Shown here: positions 32,937 to 43,457 of the stretch, one piece after another | Layout: each line of letters starts with the position of its first letter | Position numbering within the stretch: the stretch's first letter is position 1 | Origin: JAGPUQ01 sp049325095 | GTDB taxonomy: Bacteria > Pseudomonadota > Gammaproteobacteria > Pseudomonadales > Porticoccaceae | Assembly: GCA_049325095.1 (NCBI GenBank) | Contig: JBMOPO010000032.1 | Location: 62,001 to 126,000 of the forward strand | Direction: 5' to 3' | Length of the DNA stretch: 64,000 nt | The notes under the pieces: model-generated | Databases searched by the model: none | The model's input: the letters and a program-made list of their open reading frames with translations, nothing else | Told to the model about the DNA's origin: nothing | Translations under genes and position numbers: made by a program

Positions 32937-33992
32937 TCAGTCGGGTTCCCGATAGGGCAGCAGCGCGCGCGCCTGCGCCAGGTAGCCCTGGAGGTGAGCG
33001 CGCTCGCGAGCCAGGAAATCGGCGATCGCCCGGGCGAACTCGGGTTGCCGGATCCAGTGCAGCGACCAGGTCTCCACCGGTTCGAACCCCCGGGCGATCT
33101 TGTGCTCGCCCTGGGCGCCGGCGTCGAAGCGGCGCAGGCCGCGGCGAATGGCGAACTCGATGCCCTGGTAGCAGCAGAGTTCGAAATGCAGGCACTCGTA
33201 GTCGCGCAGGCTGCCCCAGTAGCGGCCGTAGAGGCGCTCCTGATCGTGGAGGTACAGCGCGGCCGCCACCGGCTCGCTGCCGTCGTAGGCCACCGCCAGG
33301 GCGATCTGCTCGCGCAACGCGGCGCCGATGCGGACGAAGAAGTCACGGGTGAGGTAGCCGCCGGTGCCGCTGCGCTTGCGGTAGGTGCTCTGGTACATCC
33401 GGTAGAAGAAGTCCCACAGTCCGGCATCCAGGGCGGTGCCGGGCACCATCTCCACCCGCAGGCCCTGGGCCGCGACCCGCTCGCGCTCGCGGCGCACCAT
33501 CTTGCGCTTGCGCGCGGTGAAGGTGGCCAGAAAGTCGTCGAAGTCCCGGTAACCCCGGTTGCCCCAGTGGAACTGGACGCCGCTGCGCTCCAAAAGGCCA
33601 AGCCCGTCGAACAGGGCGCGGGTCCCGGCATCGGGGAACAGCAGATGCCAGCCGCTCGCCCCGGTCGCCGCGGCGAGCTCCCGTACCCGCTCGAACAGCG
33701 CTGCCCCGCAGCCCGGTGCCTGGGGTCCCTGCAGCCGCGGCCCGGTGACCGGGGCAAAGGGAATCGCGCTCACCAGCTTGGGGTAGTAGGCCAGGCCGTT
33801 GCGGTGGTAGGCCTCCGCCCAGGCCCAATCGAACACGTATTCACCGTAGGAGTGGGTCTTCACGTACAACGGCATGAAGGTGCCGGCGGGCAGGCGCAGA
33901 TGGCTCGGTTCCCAGCCGGTTGCCGCGCTCGCGCTGCCGCTCGCTTCGAGGGCCTCGATGAAAGTCGGGGACAGGAAGGGGTAGTCGGGCAT
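32937..33992 (-). CDS. GNAT/FemAB-like acyltransferase (COG3146 type)
   Basis: The 351-residue protein matches the peptidogalycan-biosynthesis-like GNAT family: it starts PFLSPTFIEALEASGSASAA, then YVKTHSYGEYVFDWAWAEAY and YYPKLVSAIPFAPVTGPRL, with the C-terminal half carrying RCYQG-like residues (FELCCYQGIEFAIRRGLRRF) and AGAQGEHKIARGF. The fold resembles the aminoacyl transferases of cell-wall synthesis, but no substrate is established. The leader to phoR (105 bp) contains no gene. Confidence 0.8.
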   Translation of the reverse strand: MPDYPFLSPTFIEALEASGSASAATGWEPSHLRLPAGTFMPLYVKTHSYGEYVFDWAWAEAYHRNGLAYYPKLVSAIPFAPVTGPRLQGPQAPGCGAALFERVRELAAATGASGWHLLFPDAGTRALFDGLGLLERSGVQFHWGNRGYRDFDDFLATFTARKRKMVRRERERVAAQGLRVEMVPGTALDAGLWDFFYRMYQSTYRKRSGTGGYLTRDFFVRIGAALREQIALAVAYDGSEPVAAALYLHDQERLYGRYWGSLRDYECLHFELCCYQGIEFAIRRGLRRFDAGAQGEHKIARGFEPVETWSLHWIRQPEFARAIADFLARERAHLQGYLAQARALLPYREPD

Positions 33993-34097
33993 GGATCGAT
34001 ACCTCGGGGCTGGGCGGGCGGTCGAACAGGAATCCTGCCCGCCGTCGGCCGGTGCGCTGTCAGCTCCCCGTCCGCGCCTCGGTTCACCGGGGCGACC

Positions 34098-35387
34098 CTA
34101 GCATTCCTTCGCCGCCGCCTCAAAGACGCAGCGGAAGGTGCTGCCCGCGCCGGGGGCGCTTTGGATCTCCAGGTTGCCGCCGTTGCGCAACAGGGAGTGC
34201 TTGACGATGGCGAGGCCCAGGCCGGTGCCGCCGGAGCTGCTGGCGCGGCTGTTTTCGACCCGGTAGAAGCGCTCGGTCAGCCGGGGCAGGTGGCGGGCCT
34301 CGATGCCGATGCCGTCATCCTGCACTTCGACCCAGGTGCGGCCGGCGCCGCTGCCCGCCCGCACCCAGACCCGGCAGCCCCCGGGGTTGTGGCGGATCGC
34401 GTTGTACACCAGGTTGGCGAACGCGCTGTGCAGCTCCCGGGTCGAGCCCTCCACGGTCAGCGCCGCCGGACATTCCAGGGTGATCTGGTGGCGCTCGCCG
34501 CTGAGCGCGCGGGAGCTCTCGACGATGGAGGCCAGCAGCGGCTGCAGTGCCACCGGCTCGGGGTGCGCCGGCGGCGGGGTGGATTCGAGGCGCGACAGGG
34601 TCACCAGGTCCTCGGTCAGCAGGGCCAGGCGCCGGGTCTGTTCGCTCATCTGCGCGATTGCCTGCCGCCACGGAGCCGGCTGGTCCGCGGCGGTCTCGCG
34701 CAGGGTTTCCAGATAGCCGGTGAGCACCGTGAGGGGGGTGCGCAGTTCGTGGGAGATGTTGGCGACGAATTCGGTGCGCAGCCGTTCCAGTTGTCGCAGG
34801 CGGGTGATGTCCTGCACCACCAGCGCCACCTCGTTGGTGCCGAAATGGTTGGCGTTGAACTGGAGCAGGCGGCCCGGGTGGTTGGGCGCCTCCAGCTCCA
34901 CCGGCTCGGCGAAGCGGCCTTCGCGGATGAATGCCACGAAGGCCGGGGTGCGCACCAGATTGATGATGGGTTCGCCCTGGTCGCGGCGCTGCAGTCCCAG
35001 CAGTCGGCCGGCGGCTGGATTCCACCATTCCAGCGAGCGGTCGGCGTCCAGGATCAGGATGCCTTCGTCGAGTGCATCGGTGATGCGGCGGATGCGCGTG
35101 ACCAGATTGAGGTGGTCCTGCCGGTGGCGGGTGATGCGCTGGCGCAGCCGGTAGAGATGGTCGGAGATTTCTCCCCACACCCCGGATGCCGGCGGCGGGT
35201 AGTCGCGGCTGCCCTGGTCCAGCCACCGATTGAGGCGGTGGATGTGCCGCAGGGTCCAGAGCATGTACAGGCTGCCGCCGGCCAGCAGAGTCGCCAGCGG
35301 ATAGCCGTTGAAGAAACCGCCGGCCAGGAGCAGCAGGGCGAGCGCGGCGATGCGCTGCAGTTCGCTGCGCAGCCCCTGGGTCAGCAT
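34098..35387 (-). CDS. phoR: Phosphate regulon sensor histidine kinase PhoR
   Basis: PhoR senses phosphate status through PstSCAB-PhoU and phosphorylates PhoB. The 429-residue protein has two short N-terminal hydrophobic segments (residues 12-50), a charged linker, a PAS domain (about 95-200, ITDALDEGILILDADRSLEW), the phosphoacceptor His in SHELRTPLTVLTGYLE near residue 213, the N box NLVYNAIRHNPGG and the G boxes DDGIGIE and GGTGLGLAIVKHSLL. No large periplasmic domain is present, as in E. coli PhoR. It follows phoB by 11 bp. Confidence 0.94.
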   Translation of the reverse strand: MLTQGLRSELQRIAALALLLLAGGFFNGYPLATLLAGGSLYMLWTLRHIHRLNRWLDQGSRDYPPPASGVWGEISDHLYRLRQRITRHRQDHLNLVTRIRRITDALDEGILILDADRSLEWWNPAAGRLLGLQRRDQGEPIINLVRTPAFVAFIREGRFAEPVELEAPNHPGRLLQFNANHFGTNEVALVVQDITRLRQLERLRTEFVANISHELRTPLTVLTGYLETLRETAADQPAPWRQAIAQMSEQTRRLALLTEDLVTLSRLESTPPPAHPEPVALQPLLASIVESSRALSGERHQITLECPAALTVEGSTRELHSAFANLVYNAIRHNPGGCRVWVRAGSGAGRTWVEVQDDGIGIEARHLPRLTERFYRVENSRASSSGGTGLGLAIVKHSLLRNGGNLEIQSAPGAGSTFRCVFEAAAKEC

Positions 35388-35398
35388 TGCGGATTCCC

Positions 35399-36094
35399 TC
35401 AGGACTCGGCCAGCTTCTCGGAAAACCGATAGCCCGCGCCGCGCACCGTCTGGACCAGGCGGTCGTAGTCGCCGAGCGCCTTGCGCAGGCGGCGGATGTG
35501 TACGTCGACGGTGCGCTCGTCCATGTAGACGTTGCCGCCCCAGACGTGGTTGAGGATCTGGTCGCGGGAATAGACCCGGTCCTGGTGGGTCAGGAAGAAC
35601 CCCAGCAGCCGGAACTCGGTGGGGCCCATTGCCACAGCCTGGCCGTCGATGCTCACGTGGTGGCTGACCGGATCGTAGACCAGACCCTGGATGCGGAGCG
35701 GCTCGTCCTGCTGTCCCAGGTCGCGGCGGCGCAGCAGGGCCCGCACGCGCGCGATCAGCTCCCGGGGCGAGAAGGGCTTGGTCACATAGTCGTCGGCGCC
35801 GGCATCCAGGCCCTGCACCAGATTGTCCTCTTCGGCCTTGGCGGTGAGCAGGATCACCGGCAGATCCGCGGTGCGTTCGTCGCGGCGCAGGCGGCGCAGG
35901 AACTCGATGCCGCTGATCTCGGGCATCATCCAGTCCAGCAGCACCAGGTCCGGGTTTTCATCCACGATCAGCGCATAGGCGGTGCGCGCGCTGTCTGCGC
36001 GCAGGCACTGGAAGCCGGCGACCTCCAGTGCCGTGGCCACCATGTCGCGGATGGCCGGTTCGTCGTCGACGATCAGGACGCTGGCGTCAGTCAT
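35399..36094 (-). CDS. phoB: Phosphate regulon response regulator PhoB
   Basis: PhoB activates the Pho regulon when phosphorylated. The 231-residue protein has a receiver domain with the acidic pair in LIVDDEPAIRD, the phosphoacceptor Asp in VLLDWMMPEISGIEFLRRLR and Lys in VTKPFSPRELIAR, then an OmpR-type winged helix ending DERTVDVHIRRLRKALGDYD and VRGAGYRFSE. The ATG at 36094 has an unusually complete Shine-Dalgarno GGAGGTGA seven bases upstream. A three-repeat Pho box lies at 36132-36160, so PhoB likely activates its own operon. Confidence 0.96.
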   Translation of the reverse strand: MTDASVLIVDDEPAIRDMVATALEVAGFQCLRADSARTAYALIVDENPDLVLLDWMMPEISGIEFLRRLRRDERTADLPVILLTAKAEEDNLVQGLDAGADDYVTKPFSPRELIARVRALLRRRDLGQQDEPLRIQGLVYDPVSHHVSIDGQAVAMGPTEFRLLGFFLTHQDRVYSRDQILNHVWGGNVYMDERTVDVHIRRLRKALGDYDRLVQTVRGAGYRFSEKLAES

Positions 36095-36131
36095 GGTGCA
36101 ATCACCTCCGCGTTTTGCCCGCGGCCATTGG

Positions 36132-36160
36132 ATGACATTCCGGTGACCGCCCTGTGACAA
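36132..36160 (-). promoter_or_regulatory. Pho box upstream of phoB
   Basis: On the minus strand TTGTCAC, CGGTCAC and ATGTCAT stand 11 bp apart, each with the core GTCA of the PhoB half-site CTGTCAT. The box lies 38 bp before phoB. No convincing -10 is seen at the usual distance, so the exact start of transcription is unclear. Confidence 0.75.
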
Positions 36161-36214
36161 GCCCGGATTCGGCGGCGGGACGGATTATGGCATCCCGCGG
36201 CGGTCCGCGGCCCC

Positions 36215-37105
36215 TCAGGGCGGCGCCGGCGGCCAGCCGTAGTCGAGCGCGATGGCGAGCCAGAGTACCGCGCCGGCAGGATTGTTGAGCAGGAAGGCGC
36301 GGAAGCAGCCGGCGCGGTCGCGGTCGCGGGCCAGGAACCACTGGCGGCAGAAGAGCAGCGCCATGGCCGCCAGGCCCAGGTAGTACCACAGACCGCGGCC
36401 GAAGCTGCCCCCGGTGACCGCGAAGGCCAGCAGCGCCAAGCCCTGCAGGCCGCCGATCACCAGCAGGTCGTCGTCGCCGAACAGGATGGCGGTGGACTTC
36501 ACGCCGATCTTCAGGTCGTCGTCGCGATCGACCATGGCGTAGTAGGTGTCGAAGGCGATGGTCCACAGCACCACGCCCGCATAGAGCGACCAGGCGGCGG
36601 CCGGCACGCGCCCGGTCTGGGCGGCGAATGCCATCGGGATCGCCCAGGCCCAGGCCGCGCCCAGTACCACCTGGGGCAGGTGGGTATGGCGCTTGGCGAA
36701 GGGATACAGGGTCGCCAGGGTCACGGCACCCAGGGACAGCAGCACCGTCAGGCGGTTGGTCAGCAGCACCAGCAGGAAGGCGAGCCCGCACAGGGTCGTG
36801 AACAGGGCCAGCGCCTCGCGGGGCGCCACCGCGCCGGTGGCCAGCGGGCGGTCGCGGGTGCGGGCCACCGCGCCGTCGATATGGCGGTCGGCGTAGTCGT
36901 TGATCACGCAGCCCGCGGCGCGCATCAGCACTACCCCCAGCACGAAGATCGCCAGCACCTCGAGGTCCGGCAGGCCGCCGGCGGCGAACCACAGCGCCCA
37001 CAGCGTCGGCCACAGCAGCAGCAGGGTGCCGATCGGCCGGTCGAGGCGCATCAGGCGCAGGAAATCCGGTGCGCGGCGCAGGGACAGCGGCAGGGTCAGG
37101 GGCAT
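36215..37105 (-). CDS. ubiA: 4-hydroxybenzoate polyprenyltransferase
   Basis: UbiA attaches the polyprenyl tail to 4-hydroxybenzoate in ubiquinone synthesis at the inner membrane. The 296-residue protein has eight or nine membrane helices and the two Asp-rich sites: GCVINDYADRHIDGAVART and AFDTYYAMVDRDDDLKIGVK. It begins MRLDRPIGTLLLLWPTLWAL after a short leader. UbiC, which makes its substrate, is the preceding gene 30 bp upstream. It converges on nothing; a short GC-rich gap of 54 bp separates it from the phoB control region. Confidence 0.96.
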   Translation of the reverse strand: MPLTLPLSLRRAPDFLRLMRLDRPIGTLLLLWPTLWALWFAAGGLPDLEVLAIFVLGVVLMRAAGCVINDYADRHIDGAVARTRDRPLATGAVAPREALALFTTLCGLAFLLVLLTNRLTVLLSLGAVTLATLYPFAKRHTHLPQVVLGAAWAWAIPMAFAAQTGRVPAAAWSLYAGVVLWTIAFDTYYAMVDRDDDLKIGVKSTAILFGDDDLLVIGGLQGLALLAFAVTGGSFGRGLWYYLGLAAMALLFCRQWFLARDRDRAGCFRAFLLNNPAGAVLWLAIALDYGWPPAPP

Positions 37106-37135
37106 GGCAGGCTCTCGGCTCCCGAAGCCACCAGT

Positions 37136-37672
37136 TTAGGGCTTGAAACCAGGCAGGAACATTTCCGCCACCAGCAGTGGCCGCTCCGCCAGATGGAACA
37201 GCGAACGCCGCTCCCAGGCGAGGGCGCCCGGCGGCAGCTCCAGGCCGGGCAGTGCCGGCACCGGGCGCCGCTCGACCTGGATGGGCCCGCGCCGCAATGT
37301 GGGGTCGCGAAACAGCAGCGCGCCCAGGGGCCGCTCGCCGAGCTGCGCCAGGAACCGGTAGCGGCCGCGCAGCAGGCCGAGCGGCAGCACGCTGCGCGCG
37401 TGGATCCAGGGCTCGCCGCGGCCGAGCAGCAGCACTTCGCGGATCAGCGCCCGCTGCCCGGCGCCCAGGCGCAGGGCGCGGCGCTCCTCCAGCCGCGGGC
37501 GGGCCCAGCGCTGGCTCAGCACCCGCACCCGCAGGTCGCCGCCGCTCGCCGCGCGCAGGCGCTCGGTGAGCGAGCCGCTGTCGAGCAGCCAGGGCCGCCA
37601 GCGGGCCGGCACTGCGGTGCGGCAGTGGAGGCGGGCCGCGCTCCCGGGTCCATTGCGCGCCCGGTCGATCAC
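37136..37672 (-). CDS. ubiC: Chorismate pyruvate-lyase
   Basis: UbiC turns chorismate into 4-hydroxybenzoate and pyruvate, the first step to ubiquinone. The 178-residue protein has the conserved segments REVLLLGRGEPWIHARSVLP, with the active-site Arg, LGERPLGALLFRDP and the end FHLAERPLLVAEMFLP, with the active-site Glu. The start is a GTG at 37672 that overlaps the stop of the preceding LpxR-like gene (GTGA). The sequence is diverged from E. coli, as usual for this family, and about 13 residues longer. Confidence 0.88.
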   Translation of the reverse strand: MIDRARNGPGSAARLHCRTAVPARWRPWLLDSGSLTERLRAASGGDLRVRVLSQRWARPRLEERRALRLGAGQRALIREVLLLGRGEPWIHARSVLPLGLLRGRYRFLAQLGERPLGALLFRDPTLRRGPIQVERRPVPALPGLELPPGALAWERRSLFHLAERPLLVAEMFLPGFKP

Positions 37673-38703
37673 AGGCTGTAGGACAGGCTCAGGGAGCCGT
37701 ATTCGTGGTGATGGGGCTGGCCGTCGAACTCGCGGCTGCGCAACACCTGGGCGTAGGAGAACTTCCAGCGCCCGACGCCGAGGCTGATGCCGGCGTAGGC
37801 ATCGGCCACCACCGGCTTCTTGTCCACGCTGTGGCTGTCCTTGAAGGTATTGCCGTCGAGGAAGATGTCGCGCCCCACCAGGCGGACGTCCGTGGCGAGG
37901 AAGGCGTGTACGCCGTGCAGGCCGCGGCTCCCCTGGCGGCGGGCGCCGCCGCGGCCGGGGGCGCTGTTGTCGCCGCCGGCGCGCACCGCCGAGGTGCCGA
38001 AATCGTCGGGCAGGCCCCAGCCGATGCGGTATTCCCCGCCGAAGTTGAGGTGGGTGGCCACATTGCCCAGGCTGGCCCCGGCATGGGCGATGAAATCGTG
38101 GCCGAAGTCCGCGCGCCAGCTGGCGTCGAACAGGCGCCGCTTCTGTTCGTAGAGCAGTTGCAGGGCCGGTTCGTTGTGCAGTTGATGGTTCCAGCCGTTG
38201 TATTGCTCGAATCCGCGCAGGTCGTGGATGAAATCCTGGGTCTGGTGGGCCAGCGCGGCGGGGCCGACGACGCCGATGTCCACCTCCATGACATCCAGCC
38301 GGTTCGCGCTGCGGGTGTGGTAGGCGATGCCGGCATGCAGATAGCCCGCGTAGGGGCGCTCATCCGGGACCAGTGCCGCGGACTCGGTGTCCTCCGGGGT
38401 GAACATCAACTGGCCCAGGCTGATCACCAGATTGTGCTCGGTCTGCGGATCATTGCTGTGCAGCAGCCGCAGCCGGCGGTTGGCGGCCCGCAGCCAGGCG
38501 GGAAACGCCGGGTCGTTCTGGTAGGAGGTGGTGTCCGGGGAGATCCACGACAGGCGGATGCCGTTGGTGTAGTTCTGGTCGGTCTCGTCGAACAGGTCGT
38601 TCTCGAAATGGAGATTGACGGTCCAGGGGTTGGCCGGCGATGCGGCGACACCGGGCGCCAGCGCCACCAGCAGGGCCAGCGACCAGGGGCGAAAACTGCG
38701 CAC
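37669..38703 (-). CDS. lpxR: LpxR-like outer-membrane lipid A deacylase (DUF2219)
   Basis: The 344-residue protein has a signal peptide (RSFRPWSLALLVALAPGVAA) and the DUF2219 hallmarks: NLHFENDLFDETDQNYTNGI near the mature N-terminus, then alternating beta-strand segments and a final SLSLSYSL, as expected for a 12-strand barrel. LpxR removes the 3'-acyloxyacyl chain of lipid A in Salmonella; many relatives are untested. I chose GTG at 38703 because GAGGAGG lies seven bases upstream and the signal peptide then starts properly; an ATG at 38730 lacks both. It overlaps ubiC by 4 bp. Confidence 0.8.
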   Translation of the reverse strand: MRSFRPWSLALLVALAPGVAASPANPWTVNLHFENDLFDETDQNYTNGIRLSWISPDTTSYQNDPAFPAWLRAANRRLRLLHSNDPQTEHNLVISLGQLMFTPEDTESAALVPDERPYAGYLHAGIAYHTRSANRLDVMEVDIGVVGPAALAHQTQDFIHDLRGFEQYNGWNHQLHNEPALQLLYEQKRRLFDASWRADFGHDFIAHAGASLGNVATHLNFGGEYRIGWGLPDDFGTSAVRAGGDNSAPGRGGARRQGSRGLHGVHAFLATDVRLVGRDIFLDGNTFKDSHSVDKKPVVADAYAGISLGVGRWKFSYAQVLRSREFDGQPHHHEYGSLSLSYSL

Positions 38704-38803
38704 GGCAAAGCCTCCTCGAGCGGATGACATTGTACCGGGGGCCGGCCCGAGCGAGGCCCCCTTTCCTGCTATCCTCGCCGGAAAATCACCAGCGGGGATG
38801 ATG

Positions 38804-39607
38804 ATGAGCGAGACGGCGCGACCCTATCGGACCCTGGCAGTCGAGCACCGCGACGGCATCGACTGGGTGACCCTGGACCGGCCCGAACAGTTCAATGCGC
38901 TGAACGGGGCCATGGTCGACGAACTGCTCGACTACTTCGGCGGCCTGTATTTCCACCACCGGGTGCGGGTGGTGGTGCTGCGCGGCGCCGGCAGGCACTT
39001 CTGCGCCGGCCTGGATCTCAACGAGACCGCCGCCTTCACCAGCGGCATCGTCGCCGGTGCCCGCGGCCAGCGCCGGGTGGCCGAGATCATCCTGCGCATG
39101 CGCCGCTGTCCCCAGCCCATCATCGCCCTGGTGCAGGGCGCCGCCACCGGCGCCGGGCTGGCCTTCGCGCTGGCCAGCGACGTGCGCTATGCGGCCGAGG
39201 GCGCGCGCTTCAATGTCGCCATGGCGCGCATTGGCCTGACCGGCTGCGATATCGGCATCAGCTATTTCCTGCCCCGCGCGGTGGGCGCCGGCAATGCCGC
39301 GGAGATGATGATGACCGGCCGTTTCGTCGACGCCGCCAAGGCGTTGCGCATCGGCCTGGTCTCGGAAGTGGTGGCGCCCGACGCCCTGGCGGACGCCGGC
39401 GCGTCCCTGGCCGCTGAAATGATCGCGATGTCGCCGCTCGGCCTGCGGCTGACCAAGGAGGGGCTGAACATGGCCCAGGACGCCGGCAGCCTGGAGGCAG
39501 TGATCGCGCTCGAAGACCGCGGCCAGGTGATGTGCCTGGGACCCTTCCTGGAAGAGGGCGCGGCGGCCTTTCTGGAGAAGCGGCCCGCCCGCTATGACGA
39601 CCAATGA
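38804..39607 (+). CDS. Enoyl-CoA hydratase/isomerase (crotonase) family protein
   Basis: The 267-residue protein has the crotonase oxyanion-hole segments GRHFCAGLDLNETAAF and VQGAATGAGLAFALASDVRY and the C-terminal trimerisation helices. At the usual catalytic region the sequence is ARIGLTGCDIGISYFLPR, with Asp rather than the classical Glu, so hydratase activity is not assured. Three ATG codons in a row (38798, 38801, 38804) are possible starts; the last has the best spacing from GGGG. It overlaps the archease gene by 14 bp, unusual company for an acyl-CoA enzyme. Confidence 0.85.
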   Translation: MSETARPYRTLAVEHRDGIDWVTLDRPEQFNALNGAMVDELLDYFGGLYFHHRVRVVVLRGAGRHFCAGLDLNETAAFTSGIVAGARGQRRVAEIILRMRRCPQPIIALVQGAATGAGLAFALASDVRYAAEGARFNVAMARIGLTGCDIGISYFLPRAVGAGNAAEMMMTGRFVDAAKALRIGLVSEVVAPDALADAGASLAAEMIAMSPLGLRLTKEGLNMAQDAGSLEAVIALEDRGQVMCLGPFLEEGAAAFLEKRPARYDDQ

Positions 39608-40037
39608 CGCCGACGCCGGCGCCGGCATCGGTCACGAGACCTTCGCCCATGGGGCCGACATCGGCGTGCGCGGCTTCGGGCCGACTCCGGCAATCGCCTT
39701 TGAGCAGGCGGCCCTGGCGCTGACCGCGGCGATCGCCGATGCGGCGCTGGTGGCCCCCGCGGAGGCCGTGGACATCGATTGCAGCGCCCCGGATCCGGAA
39801 CTGCTGCTGGTCGACTGGCTGAACGCGCTGATCTGCGAAATGGCCACCCGGCGGATGCTGTTCGGCCGCTTCGAGGTCGCCATCGACGCCGGCCGGCTGC
39901 GCGGCCGGGCCTGGGGCGAGCCGGTCGATCCCGGGCGCCACCAGCCGGCGGTCGAGCCCAAGGGCGCCACCTTCACCGAGCTGCGGGTGGCGCGCCGCGG
40001 CGATGGCTGGCTGGCCCAGTGTGTGGTGGACGTGTAG
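39594..40037 (+). CDS. Archease (RtcB cofactor protein)
   Basis: Archease is a small metal-binding protein that activates RtcB for repeated ligation and supports its guanylylation. The 147-residue product has the family pattern FAHGADIGVRGFGPTPAIAF near residue 17, LLVDWLNALICEMATRRMLF in the middle and VEPKGATFTELRV near the end, where the acidic and His metal ligands sit. It starts inside the crotonase gene and is followed by rtcB after 48 bp. The pairing with rtcB makes the assignment firm. Confidence 0.93.
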   Translation: MTTNDADAGAGIGHETFAHGADIGVRGFGPTPAIAFEQAALALTAAIADAALVAPAEAVDIDCSAPDPELLLVDWLNALICEMATRRMLFGRFEVAIDAGRLRGRAWGEPVDPGRHQPAVEPKGATFTELRVARRGDGWLAQCVVDV

Positions 40038-40085
40038 CGGACGCGCCGCCGGCAGGTGCTGCCGGCCCGGCGCAGGGGGTGAGCC

Positions 40086-41499
<1,414 letters not shown>

Positions 41500-41510
<11 letters not shown>

Positions 41511-43335
41511 CGCCGGGTCCCGGCCGGTTGCAGCCGGGTTGTGGCGGTGCCCCGGCCTCGGGGGCACAGGCGTTCACCGGCGTCGCGCGGGCATCTGCCG
41601 CGGGCCGGGCGTGGTGGTGGACCAGGGCCGACCCGGAAATCCGCTTGGCGGCCCGCTTCGCCGCCGTGACCTGCTCGGTGACCGCATCGGCATCGAGACC
41701 GCTCGGGTCGCCGACCTCGAGCGCCCCGATCGACAGCGCGATCAGCGGCCAGCAGCCGGCGCCGCCGTCGGCTGCGGCGAGGCAGCCGCGCCGCTGCGCC
41801 TCGAGGCTGTATTCGCCCACCACCGCGCGGGCGAATTCGTCGAGCACCCGCCGGCAGTCCGCGGCCCAGTCGGGGCGCTGGAAGAACACCACGAAGTCGT
41901 CGCCGCCGATGTGGCCGAGGAAATCCTGGGTGCCGTTCAGTTCGCGGCGCAGGGTATCGGCCAGCAGGCGGATGATGCGGTCGCCGCGGGCATAGCCGTA
42001 GGTGTCGTTGAAGGGTTTGAAGTGATCCAGGTCGCAGTAGGCGACCGCGAAGGGTCTGCCATCGCGCAACAGCTGGTCGAGGTGGCGGAGAATGGCGACA
42101 TTGCCCGGCAGTTGGGTGAGCGGGTTGGCGTGGCGCGCGGCGGCGATGCGGCGGCGGGTGATGTGCCGGAGCAGGTCGAGCAGGGTGCCGCGGCCCCGGA
42201 AGCGGCCCTCGGCGGTGAGCACGAACTCGTCCACATAGATCCCCGGCGTGCCGGTGAGGCGCTTGCTGATCACTTCCAGGGGCGTGGCGAGATCGAACGC
42301 CAGGTAGCCCTTGTCGAGAAAGCGCCGCACCGACTGCCGGCCGTAGAGGTCGCGGCCGAAGCGGGACGCGTAGACATTCATGAACCCGGTGCGCAGCAGT
42401 ACGCCCACCGGCGCGTCTTCGTGCAGCACCGCGAGACTCTGGGCGCCGGGATCCTGGAGGAACACCGCCGCGGCCGCGTCCACGGTGGCGTCGACCGGCA
42501 CACTGGCCATGGGCTTGAGCAGGCAGGCGGCGGTGCCGCTGCGATCCTGGATGCGGCGCTGCCCGGCGTTGCGGAACCAGCCGGGGTCGGCGGCCAGCGG
42601 CGGCGCGGTGGAGGGCCGGGCGAAGTGGTAGCCCTGGGCGAAGCCGGCGCCGAGGCGGCGCACCACGGCGTACTCGGCGGCGGTTTCGACGCCCTCCGCG
42701 ATCACCTGGCAACCCAGCGCGTGGCTGATCTCCAGGATCGAGCGCACGAACTGGTATTTCACTCGGTCGCCGTCGATGCCGGACAGGAAATGGCGGTCGA
42801 TCTTGACGAAATCCGGGGCCATCTCCGACCACAGCTTGAGCCCCGAGTAGCCGGCGCCCAGATCGTCGATGGCGATCGCGAAGCCGGCCTCGCGGTAGTG
42901 CTCCACCGCGGCGCGGATCAGCTCGTAGTCCGCCACCGGCTGGGTCTCGGTGATTTCCAGGACCACGCGATCGGGCGCCAGCCCGCAGTCCTCCAGGTAG
43001 CTCTGGGTGAGCCCCGAGGTGTAGCCCGGGGACATCAGTACCTCCGGGCTGATGTTGATGAACAGCCGCCCGGGCAGGCGCAGGCGGGCGTAGTGCCGGA
43101 TCACCAGGCGGCGGGCGAGGTAGTCGAGCTCCAGCAGGCGGCCGTGGCGGACGGCGGCGCCGAACAGCCGCGCCGGGCTGTGCAGCGGGGAATCCGAGGG
43201 CCCCCGAATCAGGCCTTCGTAGCCGTGGATGGCCCTGCGGTGCAGCTGCACGATGGGCTGGAACTGGGGGTAGAGCTGTTCGCCGACCAGGATGGCGTCG
43301 AGGATTTCGAATTCGGCGTCGGATTCGGGGGGCAT
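41500..43335 (-). CDS. EAL-CBS-GGDEF cyclic-di-GMP signalling protein
   Basis: A 611-residue cytosolic protein with no membrane segment. The EAL domain (about 15-250) has YEGLIRG in place of EALLR but keeps the Glu, Asn (INISPEVL), Glu (LEITETQ), Asp pair (DDLGAGYSGL), Lys and EGVE, so phosphodiesterase activity is plausible. Two CBS-like motifs follow (about 275-400), then a GGDEF domain whose motif is GGDDF near residue 476. The Pro-rich tail has no known motif. A Pho-box-like element and -10 lie just upstream. Confidence 0.9.
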
Positions 43336-43366
43336 GGCGCAGCGCACAACGGAGCGACAACACCGC

Positions 43367-43401
43367 ACTATAGCGGCGACCGGATGACGGTTCGGTGACC
43401 A
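43367..43401 (-). promoter_or_regulatory. Pho-box-like promoter of the EAL-CBS-GGDEF gene
   Basis: On the minus strand TGGTCAC (43401-43395), a 4 bp spacer and CCGTCAT (43390-43384) form one Pho box; the second repeat matches six of seven half-site bases. After 11 bp comes TATAGT (43372-43367). The geometry equals that of the pst promoter in this window. Transcription would start near 43360, 25 nt before the start codon. Confidence 0.55.
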
Positions 43402-43457
43402 ACCCGGCGGAGCGGCATTTGCTTTAATGCGAGCCTTCATGGCCCGATTGCACCGGG

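Noticed and set aside
32994..35432. An 812-codon plus-strand frame across the GNAT-like and phoR genes
   Set aside because: It spans two separate, well-supported minus-strand genes and the gap between them, so it cannot be a single real gene.
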